Assembly: GCA_029718625.1 (NCBI GenBank)
Contig: CM056381.1
Span: forward strand, 59,018,157 to 59,082,156
DNA: 64,000 bases
Source of the DNA: Synaphobranchus kaupii
Lineage: Eukaryota; Chordata; Actinopteri; Anguilliformes; Synaphobranchidae
Reading direction: 5' to 3'
Part shown: one piece after another, positions 25,205-36,672 of the stretch
Layout of the letters: each line of letters opens with the position of its first letter
How positions within the stretch are numbered: position 1 is the first letter of the stretch
Program-made: the position numbers and the translations under genes
Notes under the pieces: generated by a model
What the model saw: the letters and a program-made list of their open reading frames with translations, nothing else
What the model was told of the DNA's origin: nothing
Databases searched by the model: none

Positions 25205-26350
25205 AAACATGGCCGCCTATGCTGAATATGCACTCTACAGCAGGAGAGGATGCTGGCGCATGCATTTATCAGCAAATCTATTGAGGGATGGATACTGCCC
25301 AGCGTTTGTCATCCAGAAAAGCAGTCGGTCAGCAGATGTTGGGAGATGAGGAGAGGAGAGGTACTCCTCAACCTCCTTGTTGATGGTTTGAGAATATGTG
25401 GAGTCCCTGTAGCCAAAAGGTTTATCCAGAGGGCTTCCAGTAGGTGCATGGATGAGACACATCCTCATTGCTGGTGAACTTTTCGACAATGCTGTTGATT
25501 TCTGCGTCTGAGAGGACAACCTCTATGAGATTTACCCTCTCAAAGAGATCCTGAACAAAAGATGACTTGCGATTGTGAGAAAGGATTTTTGAGACTTTGG
25601 AGATTGCCTCATTGAGATCATCAGCAGATTTAAACCCATCTTTAATGGTGAGCTGCAGTGTGTGAGAAAAGCACCTCTCGTGCTGAGAAATGTAAATATC
25701 ATACAGTTCAGTTGATCCAGACCTTCCTCCTCTGTATCACTGTTCTCCAATTCAGAGGCTAATGCCTCATCTTCAAAATGGCAGCTACCATGTCACTTGC
25801 ATTGTCCGTTACCACAATGTTTACCTTTATTGAAATCGTATAGTGGTCCAAGACCTCCTCATTTGTGTTGGTAAATTGTGTTCCCCAGTATGGCGACCTT
25901 TAAATCGTTTGCAAGCCAGCATAACACTGTGAAGGTTTCAATCCAATACAAAGTGCCCAGTCATTCCAAGATAGGATTTCATCGGTCTAATGGACCAGAG
26001 ATCAAGCACAGACAGAAGATGCCAGCCCAAGAAGTGACACAAGTTTATCCTCCATTTTTGCCTAGTGGACATTGAGAATGTGGTCAGACACGGTGTTATG
26101 GGATGGCACCAAATAGCTTAGATCCAAACTTTCACGTAACATCTTGAATGATGCAATCTCCAGCAGACTACTATGGGAAACATGTCCTCTGCAATTACAT
26201 TAGCCAAGAAATGTGTGTTCTCCTGTTGACAAGGGTGTATAGCATCATATTTCTTATTTTTGTCCACAGAAGAAGATGGCGGAGGGATGGACACAGATGT
26301 GAGGGAAGGGTGTACTCTCTGAAAAGTTTTAAAAATCCCTGTCAAAAACA
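25205..26350 (-). pseudogene. ZBED-like hAT transposase, broken
   Basis: On the minus strand, successive fragments in different frames follow the order of a ZBED-type hAT transposase. They are FLANVIAEDMFPI (26200s), MKSYLGMTGHFVLD and CKRFKGRHTGEHNLPT (25900s), VTDNASDMVAA with the catalytic Asp (about 25800), HTLQLTIKDGFKSADDLNEA (25600s), and the C-terminal dimerisation region LLFWMTNAGQYPSLNRFA, then VECIFSIGGHVF after a frameshift (25210-25330). Several frameshifts and stops separate the pieces, so it is dead. A BED-finger-like piece lies at 28390-28450. Confidence 0.8.
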
Positions 26351-27600
26351 ATGCAAAATTTGCATCAATTTAACCCCACACTGTATACACTTTCCTAAAA
26401 AGAGCTACCATTCAAACAGTGTGGAAGAAAAAGTGTGTTTTTGAGATAACTATTTTGTAAAGCCATTATTGCCATTTCCCCACAGCCCCTGGAAATGTCT
26501 AAAACACCTTGCACCTGACAAATACTTAAAACCAACTCAATTTGCAAAGCATTTGAACAAAGATGAACATGCATGTTTTGTCATATGTTTTTATAAACGT
26601 GGTAGGAGTCGACACTTAAACTAGTTTTGATGTGTGCTGAATCCTTAGTAAAGTATGAATGGTATGAAAGTGCAGCACCCACAGTGTACTTTCCTTTTTG
26701 TCATAGAAATTTTGAGACATTTCAACAAAAAGATTGGAATATGGTGCACGATCTCCACACCGTCAATACTGGTATTTTGTCATTTCAATTTATAAATAAG
26801 ATTAAAGTAAAAAAATAAATAAAATTGCATTTGCAGAGCTTCAACATTGACATTACTAAATGAATATAAGCGCATTATATTATATTCACATAATACTGAA
26901 TACCATTATCAGATATAACCAGTTCCCCTCAATCAGTAGCACTAAGGCTATTGGTTGAGTAATAAAATTACATTTATTTGCATCGCAAAATTGTGCACAT
27001 TTTATCCACATTACAGGCCTACTCTTCATTCTCCACAAGAAAATATTCATGGCAAAGATCTCCAATGCAGATATTGCAATGTATAGTAAATTATCTTGAG
27101 GTGCATGTTTTGTTAGATTGCATTGTCAGGTTGTGCTGAAAGCCAACGAAGTAGTCAACAGAGTGTGGTATTCTTTTCGCTAAGTGTACTTAGTGATTAA
27201 AAATGATTTTCCTAAATTGAATTTATAATTTAATTGCCCTAACATGATGTGAAGAAATAAACTGTGTGTTTACCTGCCAACTGATTATTCAGATCATTGG
27301 CACACTTGTTAATCTAGGACAATTCATGAAAACAGTTTCAGACCAATGATCAGTTTAAAGGGAAGTTTGATACTGCTAATACCTGTATCAACAGTGTCAA
27401 AATGGTGACAAGCTTAGGATATAGAGAATAAAATGTTAGATGGTCTAATGAATTTGCCTACCATGCTACACATCTTTCCTAATAATTTGGGGATTATGTA
27501 TAGAACTGGATAAATTCAAAGGGGGTGGGACTTTCAAACCCATGTGAAAAAAGTACATGTAACGTACTGTAAGTGGCATTATTTTGGGATCACTTATCAC
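26351..27600. other. Intronic stretch without recognised features
   Basis: AT-rich sequence that may be internal sequence of the decayed hAT element. No domain seen. Confidence 0.4.
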
Positions 27601-27614
27601 AGTGGAGCAGAAAG

Positions 27615-28265
27615 TACTAGCCAACTTGGTGAAAATATTTATTTTGTTTTACTACTATTGTTTTATTTATTGAAATACGGTCACCCACAGGTTACATATG
27701 TGACTGTATGACAAAAATCACCTACCAAATTTTGAACTGTGTTTGCCATCATGTCCATGATCCACAACAAGTTTGCAATCTTACTGGAATGGTAAAACAT
27801 TTCTCCACTGTAAAAAACTGTGCTTTTTATATCCAATATTTAGATAGCCTCTGCAAAAATTCTAGATTACCTCAATAAGTATGGTTTCTTAGGAACAAAA
27901 TATGACACAGGAAAGGACAATGATGGCGTTCTACTCAGTACACCAACGTAAAAATGTAATGGATGGACGTTGGTTCCAAGTCTAGAGCTAGTTCGGTATA
28001 GAATACTGTCTGTTTCTAGAAGGATTCCAGGAATTAGGCCTACACACTCTTCTAAAAGCTGATTTTAAAGCATGCAAACATTTTACCATTCCGGTTAATA
28101 CACAGTTGTTGTGGATCATGGACATACCTTCAAAGATGTAATAAAAAGTCTGTAATTTTTGCTTTACTGAGGTAATCTGCAGGCGACCGTATTTCAATGT
28201 AATGTAATGATACATCAGAAATATTATCGCCAAGGTGGATATGTAGAACATAGGCAAAAGGCATC
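27615..28265. repeat. Long inverted repeat (second foldback element)
   Basis: The left arm holds 'aacttggtgaaaatattta', 'tattgaaatacggtc', 'catgtccatgatccacaaca' and 'ctggaatggtaaaa' in order. The reverse complement of 28070-28240 gives 'accttggcgataatattt', 'cattgaaatacggtc', 'tatgtccatgatccacaaca' and 'ccggaatggtaaaa'. The arms are about 150-200 bp, roughly 80 percent alike by eye, with a spacer of about 250 bp. No target duplication was identified. Confidence 0.7.
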
Positions 28266-28384
28266 TAGAGTGGCACAACAATATTGCGGACGAATCCCAC
28301 TATGCTGTCAAAATAAGAGCACTTATGTATACTTTTTTTCAAATTGGAATCACTCTAGGAATTAAACACTTACCTTAATATGTG

Positions 28385-28455
28385 CATGCAGGTTGGAAAG
28401 AGCTCTCCTTGAGCATGACTTTATTGCAGTATTTGCAAGTAGCTTTTTGTCCCTC
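28385..28455 (-). pseudogene. BED zinc-finger-like remnant
   Basis: One minus-strand frame reads EGQKATCKYCNKVMLKESSF, with the C-x2-C of a BED finger. It is upstream (on the minus strand) of the hAT fragments at 26350-25205, as expected for the N-terminus of a ZBED-type transposase. The intervening 2 kb contains the inverted repeat. The second half of the finger (H-x-H) is not clear. Confidence 0.4.
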
Positions 28456-28938
28456 AATGTTCAGGCTTGATAGAATTATGTACAATCATGGATCTCTCAC
28501 AGCCATTTTACAAGTAGGGGTCAATAGCCAGGACAGATTCTCAGACAAGCAGGGTTCAGAAGCCAGGACAGATTCTCAGACAAGTGGGGGTCAGTAACCA
28601 GGACAGGTTCACAAACAAAACGGGTTCAAAACAGCTCAGTGCACAAACAATATTTCATCAACAACCCAAACACGCTACACAAATCAAGTTGCACAGGTAA
28701 CCTAGCTCACATACCCTAGCTGAGATTACTGATTGAGAGCAGGTGAGCTCAATCAACTGATTGATTAGCTCCACCCCAAATTCTAAATATGTGTAATATG
28801 TATCTGTCGACACACTGGCCTCTGTATGGATGGAGGCATTTGGATTCTGTTGTTGTGATGTACAATGAAGTTGAATTTCTAAATACAGTCCATTAATAAA
28901 ATTTTAAAATACTGCTTTTCAAATACTAGTAAAATACA

Positions 28939-30074
28939 TACACTATATGCCCAAAAGTATGTAGACACCCCTTGGTCTGGGGCTGTTTTTTATGGTTCAG
29001 GCTAGGCTCCTTAGTTCCAGTGAAGGCCCTTTCCTGTTTCAGAATGCCCCTGTTAGAGGTCCGTACAGAAATTGTTTGTCGAGATTGATATGGAAGAACT
29101 TGACTGGCCTGCACAGAGCCCTGACCTCAACCCCATAAAACACCATTGGGATCAATTGGAAATCCGACTGTGAGCCAGGCCTAATAGCCCCACATCATTG
29201 CCTGACCTCACTAATGTTCTTTTTACTGAATTGAAACAAATCCACACAGCAATGTTCCAGCATCTAGTGCAAAGCCTTCCCAGGAGACGGGAAGCTGTTA
29301 TAGCACAAAATGGGGACCAACTCCATATGGCCATTATTTTGGAATGAGACGTTGGATAAGCAGGACCGTGTCTGAATCAGCACTCTTCCACACTTTTGAG
29401 TAGAGTAGGTGAGTAGATAGGGCGAGAAAGTCGTAGAGTACGTGAAAATCTTTCAAATTTCAGTATACTTCAAACACCCGAATGACACACTTACTTCCGG
29501 GGTTTCACTGAGTACATTCGGGAGCACACTTTTCAAGAAGTACACGAACATTTTGGTCACATAAATATGACGTGAAGTTTCGTTTTTTTAAAATTGGGCG
29601 CAGCTTCGCTGACGTATTCCTTCAAATACAACAAAAACAACATGTGACATTGCAGCGCAAGAGTGGGGTGCAGGGTTGCCAGATGTTGAATGACTTTACA
29701 GCCAAATGCCGACTCAAAACTAGTCCAAATTATAAGCTATTTTTAACTGAAACCAACGTATTTTAAATAGAAATCATTATGTTTTTACTTTTAAAATAAG
29801 TGCGTGCTTTGCGACTTTTCATTTTTACCCGTGACTGCACTTTAAAAGTATCCCAATTTAGCTGTAAAACCGCGGACATGGCAACACTGGTGCTTACGAC
29901 ACTTCCACAGTGCGGTTGGAAAATAGTATGGCGGATATTTTTCTTAGACTGCTAAACAGTGCACATTAAACAGCACACTTCTGCCAGTGCACTGTACGCA
30001 GGAGGCAGGGCGGAGTAGATAGGGCTCTGATTCGGACACAGCCCAGGTGACCATATACTTTTGGCCATGTAGTA
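28939..30074 (+). mobile_element. Tc1-type element with transposase 3' remnant, carrying a nested insert
   Basis: Left end tacactatatgcccaaaagt (28939); right end, mirrored, tactacatggccaaaagtat (30074); TA at both sides. The plus-strand stretch 29103-29340 encodes the transposase C-terminus: [11 protein letters not shown], then WDQLEIRL, then PDLTNVLFTELKQIHTAMFQ, ending near MAIIL, with stops in between. The N-terminal two thirds are deleted. The 680-bp GTGTCCGAATC element at 29364-30043 was inserted later. Confidence 0.85.
29364..30043. mobile_element. GTGTCCGAATC-family element nested in a Tc1 element
   Basis: Left end gaccgtgtctgaatcagcac; right end, mirrored, ggctgtgtccgaatcagagc. CAG is present on both sides (29361-29363, 30044-30046). 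Removing the element restores the Tc1 end 'aagcaggtgaccatatactt', which defines the borders well. No transposase. Its interior 'cttccggggtttcactgagt' and 'gcagcttcgctgacgtattc' match 9467-9740 and 14077-15055. Confidence 0.78.
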
Positions 30075-33000
30075 TATTTGAAGTATTTGCAATTACTTGT
30101 CAATACCTTTCTAAAATAAATGCAAATACTTTCAATTAATAATTCTCAAACAGGATAAAATGTGTAATTTTTTTAATAATATTTGGAAGAGCTAAAGTAT
30201 AAATTGTAAATACAGAAATACATGTATGTAATGGTAATTGACCCAGGTCTGCTAAGGAGTGTTTATTGATCATTGTTTTTTGTTTCACAAATCTAATCCT
30301 TGCTTCCAATAATTGCAGATCATCATTGCAGAACAGCACCAAATTGTATTATATGAGCAGTGTGCAGTAAAAAGGGCTAGTACCTTTATTTTATCTTATT
30401 GACATTGCACTGTGCAAATGCTTTCAGCGTGGGTGTCATGCACACACTCTGACAGGTGCATATTAAGAGAGCAATGGCGACAAAAGCAAACCACCTCATT
30501 AGCCTTCTTTTATTGGGCATGACAATCATCTCATCAAATGCAATTCGTTGAAGCTGAGCAATTTAAGATTTCCTTAGAGATGATGAACGTTGCCCCTGGC
30601 AAAGTATGTGAATGTGTGCAATAATTTCTAGCCTTGCTGTCTCCTTTGTACAATAAAGGCATTACTCATTACACAAAAATCCCCTTGTAGGGATGGAGTA
30701 TATTCTCAGTCAAAATCAAAGGAAAAGACAGCATTTTAGAGACCTGTCATAGTGAGTAGAAGTAGGAATCAGGGGGTAGTTCTTTACAATTTCCGAAGCT
30801 GAGAGAAGCTGAAAGACAGAAGGCAGATGAAGATCTTCGGGGTTCGCGGGCTTGCTGTCACAGCTAACTCACCACTGACAGATGGGGTGGCAGGTTAAAT
30901 TAATCTGTCTACAGGCCAAGAGTTTCAAGAAAAATGATATTTTGTGCACTCATTGCGGCTGTCGTGAAAGCCAGGGGCTCTGTTACTTGGTCCTGGGGTC
31001 TCCCCGGGTATGCTCCATTTCTTACAGCCAATCACTTGATCAATGAAAGTTCGAAACACGCACATCCAAGTTCTTCCAGAATATTTACGTCAAAATTAAC
31101 ACAACGTAGGTTGGCTCATTTCCATTTGCTTTGCCTGCAAATGTTCCAAAAAGGGTTAAGTATAAGTGACCAGATGTGCATGCATTCACCAGTTAGGACC
31201 TCACTGACTCTAAATAAAATTTCAACAATTAAAAATGTAACTTCTTTCTAAGGGAATCATAAGCCGTAAAGCACGTTAAAGAAAATTAAAGAATTAGTTT
31301 ATCTGACTAATTAAAATTCTATGTGAATATGGGACATTTATTCGTAATGGCATACACAGCTATTTCTGACATAATGTGGCCTTGAGAGGTTGATTTATGC
31401 ATCAGTAGACATTAATAGCACCTAATTAAGAACAATTAACAGCTTGTTACTATTCAGGGTGGATGCAATTATGGTTGGAATGAAAACCAGAATACAGGAT
31501 GCCAGGGCTGAGAACCCCTGATGTGAGTAAGGGTGGCCTCAACCAGAAGGGTGTAGGTTTGTAGGCGAGTGGGTCTGTCTCTTGCCGTCATCACCCATCC
31601 GTAAAACAGTTTTTTTTTTAAAGTTATATGTACATGGCTAGCAAAGCAAGTCCATGGGGACCTCAATTAAGCAAATGATGAAAAACTCTGTTCAGTGATA
31701 CTGAACAGTAACTGCATATTGCCTGTTGACTCTCAGTGTGCATACACGCAATAACCAGAATTTGCCGTATAGAGCAAAAAGTATTTCTTTGCATTTAAAA
31801 AGGAAGGCCTGAATTTATATTATTTTCTACATAATTCCCTTGGGGTAGCATATAAAACTGTCAGTGCTTCACAGATAGGAAAATATTATACACCATTTCC
31901 AAAATATACCATTTCCTCATCACAAATGCAACACAGGAGCTGTGAGAATTGGTTATTGTTGACTGAACAGACCGTAGTATCAACTGTAAGGCAATCGGCA
32001 TACGTGTAAAAATGAAATTAACAGAATACAGTACTGAACACACCCAACTGTGATTTATATTCGCATCAAGTGTACTAGTATACGTGCATTTTCCCTCACC
32101 TTCAGACAAATTTTATTAAACACTGGCACATCCAATTTCCTACAGCACATGTGTGCAGTGTGATGCATCATTTCCATAAACTATTAACATGGAATTTTCT
32201 TACACTAACACAAGTATCTTTCCATTTCGCCCTACACTGCAATTGGAATATAATATATGGTACTAGGTAACAAACTGTCCGTGACCAGAAATTGAAGAAA
32301 CCAGAAAGGAGCAGAAATGCAGCCCCCTGTATCAGCCCTTAAGATTTTATTTCAAAACAGCAATGCACCTTGCACAGTGAAATAAAGGTTAGATTGATCG
32401 TGCAACTTCCTGTGAGAAGTGCAAAACACACAAGTCATGTGTCCCCTTACCAAAGCCCCCTGCTCCAGTATGTTCTATAGCTAACTTCGGTGAAGTTCCA
32501 AACCTAACTGAAATAATTGGCTCCACTGAGCAGGAAAGCTCTGCAGTTTATCAGTTCACTTAGGGCCACAAGCGAAAAAAGTAAGACAGAACTTAACAAC
32601 ATCCATATAAAGTGCACAATCTTGTAGCTCAACAATCTGCTTAGCCATTATATCTTGGCTAAAATGGGATTTTAATGAAACCATCATCATTGTAGCAGTA
32701 GAAACCACCAAATACTCTCTCACAAATGAGGTTTCCATAATTGAACGTACAGAAAAACCATGCACATTTAAGCCATGATGGACTGCTTATTTAAATTGTC
32801 TGGCCCCTGTGAAAAAGGAATGGACTGTATAAGAACACAGAACATTTCAATTATTATCATTTGCTATTCAGGCCACCGTTGACCTGTCCTTTTGCCTACA
32901 ACAGAATCTACGCTGAATCTATCACTGTGCTTGCAATGCTGCATAGTTCATCTAGATTGTATGTATTGTATAAATCTTAATATATGATCATACATTCTTT

Positions 33001-33853
33001 TTTAAAAAACATTTTATATTCGATCAGGGTTTTTGATGTATTTCTCTAAGGTTTCTAGTGGTTTTTCAGTTTATTATTTTTATTCCAGTAAAAATTTATT
33101 TGATATCTGAGTGTTGATTTATTTGATATCTGCTGGCATATCTGCTGGTGAAACTTTCACTGAAATAAATGTGGTTTTCCACCAAATTAAAGCTTGAATA
33201 GCATATACAAATGTATTTAATAGATAACGGTGGGCATTTATTGTTCCAAAGTTTAATAATAATGTCCATTTTCTGTACTTTTTTTCACTCTGTAGAAACT
33301 TCCGTACTTGCACTGAGACAGTCTGTATCAATGCAATGAAAATTAAGATTATTATTAAAACCCACTGTCAGTGTAGCTGTCAACAGAGACGGGACGTAAA
33401 CAAGATGGCTTATATATTAGTGGAAATACGTAGGCACTACCTTATATAGCGTATTAAGGTGATAGGTTAAAAACTATGTCTCTCTGGCAAAGACGGTAGT
33501 TCAAATGTATGATTAGTTTATGATGAAATTGAATATTTATGACCATCCTTTAGGCGCACGGATGTTAAAAACAAGGCCTTGTTATTTGATGGGCTATCTC
33601 ATGTACTGCGCAAACATTATGCCCAAGGATAAGATGTTTGGAATTGTTAAAAAAATATATTTCACGGGGGGTTCAAACCTGAAATTCACCCCCCTGGCTA
33701 CACCAGTGCTCCCCATTAAAATTAGCCCACCTAACATTAGAAGGTGGCTTTGAGGTTACCACAATGCCTCAAATTCGACCATGTTGTGGGACCTCAGGAC
33801 ATCATATTTCCCCTAGGCAGGTAATCTCACAGGTCAGGCTGATAACCTTATAG
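30075..33853. other. Intronic stretch with one MITE fragment
   Basis: Mostly unique-looking AT-rich DNA with short chance frames (up to 105 codons at 30934-31251). About 31375-31525 is a fragment of the CAGTGGTTCTCAA hAT family seen complete at 33854-34387 ('ggttggaatgaaaaccag', 'agggctgagaacc'). Confidence 0.5.
31375..31525. mobile_element. Fragment of hAT MITE (33854 family)
   Basis: Shares 'taattaagaacaattaacag', 'cttgtta' and 'atggttggaatgaaaaccag', in the same order, with the right half of 33854-34387. Terminal CAGTGG lost. Confidence 0.55.
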
Positions 33854-34387
33854 CAGTGGTTCTCAAACCCGGTCCTGGGGGACCACTGTGTTTGCTGGTT
33901 TTCCTTCCAGCCAATCTCTTGTGCAATTAAGGTTGTTGAACTTGTGTTAAAGTTATTTAATAATTTTTGTCATTGTTGGCACAATGCAGGTTTGGCTCAT
34001 TATCATTTGCTTTGTCTTTGAATTCTTCATCACCTAGTAAATGGTTACTTTGAGAGATCATGTGTCCACACTTTCACCAATTATGAGCCTATTGATTCAA
34101 CTCAGTCTTTAATTTTATCAGTTAATTTTTTTCTTACCTCTCTTAGTAATTGTTTGCAATATAGCACAATGTAAATTCTGGACTTTTTTTGGACTTTTAT
34201 TCTTCGTGGCATTGGATAGCTATTTCTGAGATATTGTGGTTTAAGAGGGTAAATAATCCCACAAAACATGAAACATTTAATTAAGAAAAATTAACATCTT
34301 GTTAAACTTCTGGGATTGCAATAGTGGTTGGAACGAAAGCCAGCATACACAGGGTTCCCCATGCAGGACTGAGTTTGAGAACCACTG
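33854..34387. mobile_element. hAT MITE with near-perfect 8-bp target duplication
   Basis: A 534-bp element with ends cagtggttctcaaacccggt and, mirrored, cagtggttctcaaactcagt. Flanks are ccttatag (33846-33853) and ccctatag (34388-34395), 7 of 8 matching. No coding capacity. It is a typical nonautonomous hAT family of fish. Confidence 0.88.
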
Positions 34388-34395
34388 CCCTATAG

Positions 34396-35329
34396 CAATG
34401 ATGCTGAAATGCGGGCTTTCAATCCAAATCTGGCCCTGGTTTTATTTTTCCTTCCAGGTAATTAACTAAACAATTAGTGCTACTGATGGCCCAGAGCACA
34501 GACTGTCTTCAGAGCTGACTCCTAGGTAAAGGGAGGGTGGAAAACCAACGGTTCTGAGCCCTTGAGGACCGTGATTTGAGTAACATGGCTTAAAGTACAG
34601 TATCACAAGCCTGACCAGGTTGACACTAGTAAGTCCGACCAATGTCAAGGGAAGCATTTAGTTATTAAGCCAGGGTGTGAAATTAACACCAGCCACCAAC
34701 CAAATGCTGGTAAAACTTTGACTGTGGAAGATTATTTTATTTTTTTGTGTGCATGCAGTGTTCCTAGCTCTTCTGTACTTACAATCATGGATACTGTGCT
34801 AACCATACTTTTTTAATGTCAGCACTATCACAATCAAGCATGTATGCTTGAATTAGCATGTATGCTAAAACACTCAAGCAATGCATCTGGTTTGTCCAAT
34901 GTAATTGTGATGTCCATGTCAAATAAACTTAACTTAACTTAACTTAAGAGATTCTTAACTTAACTTAAGAGATTTATGTACTACGTGGGCCACGACACAT
35001 TTCAGAAAACCCTTGTGAAACTCTTCAATAGATACTTCAAGATATGTTTTGTGCTACGACACCTTTCGGGAAAGCTACCCCAGGTTGTGTTATATTGTAA
35101 AAGGTAATGTGGCTGGTAAAATGTTGAAAATGGCTGGTGATTTTTAGAATCCACAAGCCACTCTGGCCAGTGGGTGAAACAGTTTATTTCATACCCTGAT
35201 TAAGCTAATGGTCATTTACTACTTCATCTGAAGAATCATGATTTTGTGTAGGTGGTGCGACAGTTGGAGTCAGACCTGGGTGAAATACAGATACTAATCA
35301 AATAATTTTCATTTAAAATATTTGTTTTC
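34396..35329. other. Intronic stretch with degenerate repeats
   Basis: About 34400-34575 looks like another decayed MITE ('aaatctggccctggtttta' facing 'cccttgaggaccgtgatt'). Short tandem aactt units lie at about 34926-34975. Confidence 0.45.
34926..34975 (+). repeat. Short tandem repeat, (AACTT) units
   Basis: Four aactt units, a gagattctt spacer, then two further units and a repeated 'aagagatt'. Small, unremarkable microsatellite. Confidence 0.75.
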
Positions 35330-35334
35330 TGGGG

Positions 35335-35800
35335 CTGCTGGATGGCTCATTTGGTTAAGGCACCATGCTGTAGTGCATAGATGAGCCTCATGGCCGAATT
35401 TGGATTGGGCCAGTGCTGACTGGGGCCGGTATGCTCCACAGGTCGACGTATAATTGGTGCCTGCATGGGAGGGTTCGGTATGGGAGGGCTCAGTCGTTTC
35501 ATCACTCTTGATCGACCCCTGCTGGCCGATAAGGGTGCTCGTAAGACTGCATGTCTAAAGCCGGATATGAAAGGTCCCTCCTCCGACACCGCTCTGTGTC
35601 AGCTTAGCTGCGGTCCAAAATGTGAAAAGAAGCAGCTGTAGGAACACCCATTTTCCGGAGGAGAGCCGTGGGTGTCCCAGCTCTCCCAAATTGGCAGGGT
35701 GGTTCGCACATGGAATGCGACTGAGGTTGCAGACAGTTGGACGTTCCAGATTGGGGAGGGAATTACAGCCCGGGGTTGGACGACAAAATTTAAAAGGAAA
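35335..35800 (+). repeat. Probable tRNA-derived SINE
   Basis: Starts 'gatggctcatttggttaagg', an A-box-like tRNA head, with a decayed B-box-like 'ggccgaatttggatt' about 45 bp on. A GC-rich body follows and then a tail 'ttgaaaagg'-type A-rich end near 35790. The order of head, body and A-rich tail fits a SINE. The family cannot be named with certainty. Confidence 0.5.
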
Positions 35801-36012
35801 AATAATTGTTTTGTGTATTTCAAGTTATTTACAAATAAACCAGGGAAGACCAATTCCTTTTACTTCAATACTATTTAAAATAACTTAACACAAATCTTTA
35901 ATATCAATTTGTTCTGTATAATTACTTCAAATACTTTAGAAATTGTATTTAAAATGATTATGCGAGTGAAATGAGAGTGTCTCCAAACTAGCCATTAACT
36001 CCCCCCTTTTCT

Positions 36013-36666
36013 TGTCACATCTCGAGCCTCCATGTCCTAGTCTTGTTCTGGTTTTTATGTTTATATGTATTTTCTATCTGGCAGTCCGTGTTTTCCCTCT
36101 CTCCCTCCATTCTGTGTCTCTACTTCCCCGCACCTGAATTGTGTTTTCTCATTTGTTTTGTCTCACCTGTTCCTCGTTGTTTCTTCGTTAATTTGGTATT
36201 TAGTCTCCTCTGTTTCTGTGTTCTCTGCCAGATTGTATTGTGCCCTGCATTTGTGCTTGTCTCAGTCTTGCCAGCATTTATTCCTGCCTGCTTCTTACCT
36301 GTCCCTCATTCCTGTGTTACCCGTCCAGTTCCTGTTCTCCTGCCTGTTCCTGTCTAGCCCTGCTCCAGCCCTCCTGCCCGCCAGTCCTGCCCCGTCCTAG
36401 CCCTACTCCTGCCCTTCAGCCTCCTGTTCCCCTGCTCTGATGGATTCTACAGTTCTGACCCCTGCCTGTTCCTGGACTTTGCTTTTTCTCATTCTGCATT
36501 GCCCCGTTTGCTGGACACTGACCTCTGCCTGGAACTGACTACGAATCTGCCTTGCCTGTATTGCACTTTTTGCTGGACTTTGACCCTGTTCTGTCGGCCT
36601 CGAATAAAGCCTAATAAAGCCTATGATTCTGGTGTCTGCGATTGGTTCCGATCCGTTCCCATAACA
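36013..36666 (+). mobile_element. Solo LTR, family B
   Basis: A 654-bp block starting TGTCACATCTCGAG and ending CCCATAACA. It is flanked by ttttct at 36007-36012 and 36667-36672, a perfect 6-bp repeat. It is strongly pyrimidine-rich (hence the long chance frames), with polyadenylation hexamers in 'cgaataaagcctaataaag' about 60 bp before the end. That is LTR architecture. No internal region is nearby. Confidence 0.82.
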
Positions 36667-36672
36667 TTTTCT

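Noticed and set aside
34926..34975. Regular short repeats that could suggest an array
   Set aside because: Units are 5 bp without spacers: a microsatellite, not CRISPR-like.
36043..36440. Overlapping Cys/Leu/Pro-rich frames of 104-111 codons resembling membrane proteins
   Set aside because: Product of the pyrimidine-rich solo LTR 36013-36666; several frames are open at once.
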